Source of the DNA: an uncultured Flavobacteriales bacterium
GTDB lineage: Bacteria > Bacteroidota > Bacteroidia > Flavobacteriales_D > Sanyastnellaceae
Assembly (NCBI GenBank): GCA_905478795.1
Contig: CAJQJX010000027.1
Location: forward strand, 1 to 35,890
DNA: 35,890 nt
Direction: 5' to 3'
Part shown: positions 32,446 through 35,890 of the stretch, in pieces
Numbering within the stretch: position 1 is the stretch's first letter
Layout of the letters: every line of letters starts with the position of its first letter
The notes under the pieces: generated by a model
What the model was told of the DNA's origin: nothing
The model's input: the letters and a program-made list of their open reading frames with translations, nothing else
Database searches by the model: none
Position numbers and translations under genes: made by a program

Positions 32446-34905
32446 ATGAAGCGATTGCTACTCGGTGTATTGGCAGCTTGCTGCAGCACCCTTGCTTATT
32501 CCCAAGCCACAGAAATTGTCGTTGAGACCTATGCCGAAAACATTGGCATGACAGGGACAACAGACTTGACAGGCTACAACACCTACCGCGTATTTGTCAA
32601 ATTCGCATCCGATCAGGATTTCTTGACCGCGGTATATGGTGATGTGGACTTCCCCACAAAAATTCAAGGAGGAAACAACTTCTTCAACTCAACGCTTGGA
32701 ACGTTGAACAACGAGAGCTACAACCCTGTGTTGTTCGGTTCATTCCCGGACCTCGAGTACGATAGCTTCATTACCATTGGAATGGATGGGCCCGCAGTCA
32801 CTGACGACGGCGAGGCCGCGATCAATGCCGTGGGAGACCCTTCTGCCAACTGGATCCCACAATTCGATCCAGGCGGTGGTGCGACAGGTTCCGACATCAT
32901 CATTGACACCCAGACTGGTGGAAGCTGGTTCCCACTGTATCCGAACAGCAACGCATACGCTGGAGCGGACAGCCTGGTGATGATTGGACAATTCACGACG
33001 GACACCACACTATATGGTGTCATCAGTATCGCCACATTTGTTGGCGGTGTTCAGTCAAACGACTCGCTGGTCACCATCCCTTTTAGCAGTGTGGCAGACG
33101 CCGTGTTTGGTTGCACAGACAGCAATGCCACCAATTACGACATGGGCGCCAACGAAGACAATGGCAGCTGCGTGTACTCGTGTGACTATCCTGCTACACA
33201 ACTCATGGTGACTGGAACCTCATCCAGCAGCGTAAGCTGCAGTGGCTATTCAGATGGCTTCGCCTCTGTGACAGTATCCGGTGGACAGGGGAGCCTGACC
33301 TATTCAAATGGCACTTCTTCCAATGCCACCGGCCTGTTCTCGGGTGTTGTGGCGGGAGACCTGACCATAACGGTGACCGACAACGTAGGGTGTTCTGTAG
33401 AGGCCATGGTTTCTGTCGATAGCCCTGAAGTCCTGAATGTGATGGCCAGTTTGTCTGACCCCATCAGCTGCAATGGCGAATCTGATGCGGTGTTGAGCGG
33501 AAACAGCACCGGAGGAACGGGTGTGATCACTTACAGCTTGCAAGCTCCAATCGACACTGGAAATGGTGGCCTGCCTTTCTTGGAGAATGGAACGGAAACG
33601 CTCTTGTTTGAAAACATCGGTGTTGGACTTTACACGGTCTATGCCGTTGATGAGAATGGGTGTTTGGACAACACGCCGGGCATTTCAATTGACCAGCCCC
33701 AGCCTTTTAGCCTCTACGCTCAGGCGATTGTTCCCACAAACTGCCCAGATTCGAATGATGGCATCGTGGTTTTGAACTACTTCGGTGGCAGTGGAAACAG
33801 CACGGTTTACAGCACGGATGGTATCACTTTCGATGAGAACACCACGTTTGATTTGAGCCCAGGTACATACACTTTCTATGCTCAAGACGTCAATGGTTGT
33901 TTAGACACCTTGATGGATGTTACCGTGACAACACCACCTGCGTTTGTCGCTCAAGAAGAGTTGACCAACCCGAGCTGCTTTGGCGATATGGATGGCTCCA
34001 TCACAGTAGAGGTCCAAGGCGGATCGTCTCCCATTTCCTATGTGTATGCAGGGGATACGTTAGACATGGTCTCTTTGGACATGGTTGGAGCTGGCGTATA
34101 CGCCATCGAAGTTGTGGACGATAACGGCTGTTCTTTCGATGCTTCAGTTGAGCTCGCTGGTCCTGCTGAAATCATTCCTTCCGCTGTGATTACAGATGTA
34201 TTGTGCAGCGACAGTGAAGACGGTGTCATTGACGCCTCTGCTACTGGTGGGTCCGGAATGGGATACACCTATTCGATTGACAACGGTTCCTTTGGCCCCA
34301 ACTCAGGATTTGATGGCTTGTCACCTGGTGATTACACCATCACAGTCCAAGACGATGCCGAGTGTTCCGGTTCTACCACTTTCACTGTAGCATCTCCCGA
34401 TGCCATTGTGGTGACTGTTGATGCCAATGACGGAGCCAACGGCACAGATTCAGACGGCGTTATTGACATTACTGTTGAAGGAGGCACACCGCCATATGAT
34501 TACAGTTGGACCGGTCCTGGTTACGAAGGCACAGACGAAGACCCTACCGGTATTGCGGCGGGTGACTATGATGTGACCATCACGGATGGCAACGGATGTG
34601 AGTTCACAAGCACCACGATTGTTGTGGTCAGTGGCATCGAGGAAATGGTACGTTTGATTGACCTCAAGTTGTTCCCTAACCCTACGAACGGGGACGTGAC
34701 AGTGAGCATGGAGGGGCTCTCAGGAGAATCTGTCATTGCAGTACTGACTGATGGTCTCGGCCGTGAAGTGAGCCGTGAGGATCTCGGTAACCTTACTGGA
34801 GAATTCGTGCACAGGCTCGACCTCAATGCAGTAGAGGCAGGAGTGTATTACTTGCAGATGAACGTCGCCAATGCCGCTCAGGTATTGCGCATCGTGAAGC
34901 AGTAA
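32446..34905 (+). CDS. Secreted protein: shared N-terminal domain, GCTD repeat, six SprB-like repeats, T9SS domain
   Basis: An 819-residue secreted protein. Signal peptide MKRLLLGVLAACCSTLAYSQ. Residues ~21-220 form a domain (TYAENIGMTGTTDLTGYNTYR...TIGMDGPA...FDPGGGATGSDIIIDTQTGGSWF) that recurs in the next gene and matches no family I know. One GCTDSNATNYDMGANEDNGSC unit follows at ~222-242. Then come six SprB-type repeats (~75-90 residues each, C-x-G-x-x-DG-x-(I/A/V) ... GG-x-(G/S/P)...Y ... G-(D/V)YT(I/V)...D-x-NGC), with the last one lacking the first Cys (NDGANGTDSDGV). The C-terminal ~85 residues are a T9SS type A domain (FPNPTNGDVTVSM...GVYYLQM...LRIVKQ). SprB repeats are common in gliding-adhesin and other surface proteins; the role here is unknown. 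Confidence 0.88.
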   Translation: MKRLLLGVLAACCSTLAYSQATEIVVETYAENIGMTGTTDLTGYNTYRVFVKFASDQDFLTAVYGDVDFPTKIQGGNNFFNSTLGTLNNESYNPVLFGSFPDLEYDSFITIGMDGPAVTDDGEAAINAVGDPSANWIPQFDPGGGATGSDIIIDTQTGGSWFPLYPNSNAYAGADSLVMIGQFTTDTTLYGVISIATFVGGVQSNDSLVTIPFSSVADAVFGCTDSNATNYDMGANEDNGSCVYSCDYPATQLMVTGTSSSSVSCSGYSDGFASVTVSGGQGSLTYSNGTSSNATGLFSGVVAGDLTITVTDNVGCSVEAMVSVDSPEVLNVMASLSDPISCNGESDAVLSGNSTGGTGVITYSLQAPIDTGNGGLPFLENGTETLLFENIGVGLYTVYAVDENGCLDNTPGISIDQPQPFSLYAQAIVPTNCPDSNDGIVVLNYFGGSGNSTVYSTDGITFDENTTFDLSPGTYTFYAQDVNGCLDTLMDVTVTTPPAFVAQEELTNPSCFGDMDGSITVEVQGGSSPISYVYAGDTLDMVSLDMVGAGVYAIEVVDDNGCSFDASVELAGPAEIIPSAVITDVLCSDSEDGVIDASATGGSGMGYTYSIDNGSFGPNSGFDGLSPGDYTITVQDDAECSGSTTFTVASPDAIVVTVDANDGANGTDSDGVIDITVEGGTPPYDYSWTGPGYEGTDEDPTGIAAGDYDVTITDGNGCEFTSTTIVVVSGIEEMVRLIDLKLFPNPTNGDVTVSMEGLSGESVIAVLTDGLGREVSREDLGNLTGEFVHRLDLNAVEAGVYYLQMNVANAAQVLRIVKQ
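33184..34640 (+). repeat. Six SprB-like protein repeats
   Basis: Six units of ~230-270 bp encode the SprB pattern, with diverged nucleotide sequence. The cysteine pair of each repeat is kept except in the last. Confidence 0.75.
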
Positions 34906-34926
34906 TCAGAACTCAACATATTTGAG

Positions 34927-34953
34927 AAAAGGGCAGCCATTGGCTGCCCTTTT
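34927..34953 (+). terminator. Intrinsic terminator after the SprB-repeat protein
   Basis: A 12-bp perfect stem AAAAGGGCAGCC/GGCTGCCCTTTT with a 3-base loop ATT, followed by T. It lies 21 bases after the stop codon. Confidence 0.85.
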
Positions 34954-35079
34954 TCGTTGGCGATTCTGTCAAAACGCAACTCATTCAGAATCAAATGTTG
35001 AAATGACAGCATGTTCCTACGTTTTATGCATCAATAAGTGATGGACTTTGCACAGACGAATTGAACCAACCCTAAACAC
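34954..35079 (+). promoter_or_regulatory. Leader/promoter region of the last gene
   Basis: The region between the terminator and the ATG at 35080 is A/T-rich and holds no gene. GGACTTTGC at ~35045 is a partial match to TAnnTTTGC (the TTTGC half), but TA is missing, so promoter assignment is weak. Confidence 0.25.
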
Positions 35080-35890
35080 ATGAAGCTTCATAAGCTGCTC
35101 TTGGCCCTGTGCCTCCTCCCATCAATGCTTTCAGCCCAATATGGCTTGGAGGTAGAAGTTGTCTCTGAAGACATCGGCGTTCTTGTCGGTACCTTGGGAA
35201 CGACTGATTTGACCGGTTATTCCTGCTATCGCGCTTACATCACGATGGAAAACGAGGACGACTTCCTCAGCTCCATATCAGGTGACATGAACAATCCAAC
35301 CAATGTGACGTCTACTACGGACAACTTCTTCCACGCAGCGCTGGGAGCGGCCACGCCAAACGGCATCAACAGCCTGTTGTTTGCGGTATATCCCGAATTG
35401 CCATTTGACAGCTGGGTCACCATTGGACTTGAAGGAGTTCCGAATGCAGCAGCTGGTGAAGCTGCTGTGTCAACGGTTCAATCGGGTTCCAACCCTTGGA
35501 CGACCAACTTTGATCCAGGATTCGGTGCCCCAGGCTCCAACATCGTTATTGACGACGTGATCGGAGGAGCGTGGTACGCCTTGAACGGCGACGCCAATGG
35601 TGTCGCAGGCTCTGACTTAAGAGTGCTGGCTGGCCAGTTCACTACCGATGGAGAGATCTCCATGGAGATGTATGCCCAGATCTTCATTGAGGGCGATGGC
35701 GGGAATGAGTATAAGGCCGCGTTCGTATATCCTTCTTTAGAGACCCCCGGCTGCACGGATGTGACAGCATGTAACTACGACGATGCCGCTGTGGTCGACG
35801 ATGGCTCTTGTACCTACCCAACGGAAGCATACCTCGACTGTGACGGCGCTTGCCTCAACGATGCGGACATGGACGGCACATGTGACGAAT
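35080..35890 (+). CDS. N-terminal part of a secreted paralogue of the 32446 protein (3' end outside window)
   Basis: The frame is open from ATG 35080 to the right edge (270 residues visible). Signal peptide MKLHKLLLALCLLPSMLSAQ. Residues ~21-220 are clearly related to the N-terminal domain of the gene at 32446: TTDLTGYSCYR vs TTDLTGYNTYR, FDSWVTIGLEG vs YDSFITIGMDG, NFDPGFGAPGSNIVIDDVIGGAWY vs QFDPGGGATGSDIIIDTQTGGSWF, and VLAGQFTTDG vs MIGQFTTDT. A GCTDVTACNYDDAAVVDDGSC unit (~225-245) follows, then DCDGACLNDADMDGTCDE, a Cys/Asp-rich segment resembling a calcium-binding thrombospondin-type-3-like repeat. The C-terminus is missing, so a T9SS domain cannot be confirmed. Likely a tandem duplicate; function unknown. 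Confidence 0.88.
   Translation, partial: MKLHKLLLALCLLPSMLSAQYGLEVEVVSEDIGVLVGTLGTTDLTGYSCYRAYITMENEDDFLSSISGDMNNPTNVTSTTDNFFHAALGAATPNGINSLLFAVYPELPFDSWVTIGLEGVPNAAAGEAAVSTVQSGSNPWTTNFDPGFGAPGSNIVIDDVIGGAWYALNGDANGVAGSDLRVLAGQFTTDGEISMEMYAQIFIEGDGGNEYKAAFVYPSLETPGCTDVTACNYDDAAVVDDGSCTYPTEAYLDCDGACLNDADMDGTCDE

Noticed and set aside
1-35890. tRNA, rRNA, insertion sequence, prophage or defence island
   Set aside because: No intergenic stretch is long enough (the largest are under 200 bases) and no transposase, integrase, restriction or toxin gene is seen. Subtle RNA genes cannot be ruled out by eye.

Overview
The window looks like chromosomal DNA of a Bacteroidota bacterium, most likely Flavobacteriales-like. 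Four secreted proteins are of the type-IX-secretion kind: two end in a complete T9SS type A sorting domain after repeat domains, one (choice-of-anchor B) ends in the same domain, and one is cut by the window edge. Other Bacteroidota markers are SprB-type repeats, DUF1599, a BT_3928-like protein and a CtlX-type hydrolase. Several promoters match the Bacteroidota -7 element TAnnTTTG(C), and start codons lack Shine-Dalgarno sequences. Base composition is moderately GC-rich by eye, which produces many long antisense shadow frames. I see no rRNA, tRNA, insertion sequence, prophage or CRISPR array; the region reads as core genome flanked by surface-protein genes.

Layout. 1-399: end of a secreted repeat protein. 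503-1139: DUF493 gene and a small membrane protein. 1140-4807 (minus): two guanidino-group-modifying enzymes followed by argS. 4864-7685 (minus): HtrA-type protease, LON-substrate-binding-domain protein and a lipoprotein. 7851-12635 (minus): LptF/LptG-type permease, two glycosyltransferases and a 2-oxoglutarate/Fe(II) oxygenase, probably one envelope or glycan operon. 12730-16548 (plus): lipoprotein dipeptidyl peptidase III, a small antitoxin-like protein and a secreted LVIVD-repeat protein. 16559-18215 (minus): folP-cdaA. 18346-21398 (plus): DUF1599, BT_3928-like protein and a lone OppB-type permease. 21389-23137 (minus): csaA, a GmhB-like HAD phosphatase and a class IV aminotransferase. 23201-26302 (plus): a 1033-residue methylmalonyl-CoA mutase that appears to carry a degenerate small-subunit domain fused to a full catalytic subunit. 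26351-29740 (minus): hup, trmH, MATE transporter and fmt. 29929-30393 (plus): hotdog thioesterase. 30523 to the end (plus): three secreted proteins, two of which share a new-looking N-terminal domain and are tandem paralogues.

How it fits together. Most genes are housekeeping (translation: argS, fmt, trmH, csaA; folate: folP and possibly pabC; signalling: cdaA; nucleoid: hup), with accessory interest in the surface proteins, the arginine-related operon, the envelope operon and the fused mutase. I see no clear defence system or mobile system. The best leads for something undescribed are the shared N-terminal domain of the two tandem secreted proteins, the fused mutase, the orphan antitoxin-like gene coupled to DPP III, and the argS/guanidine-enzyme operon.
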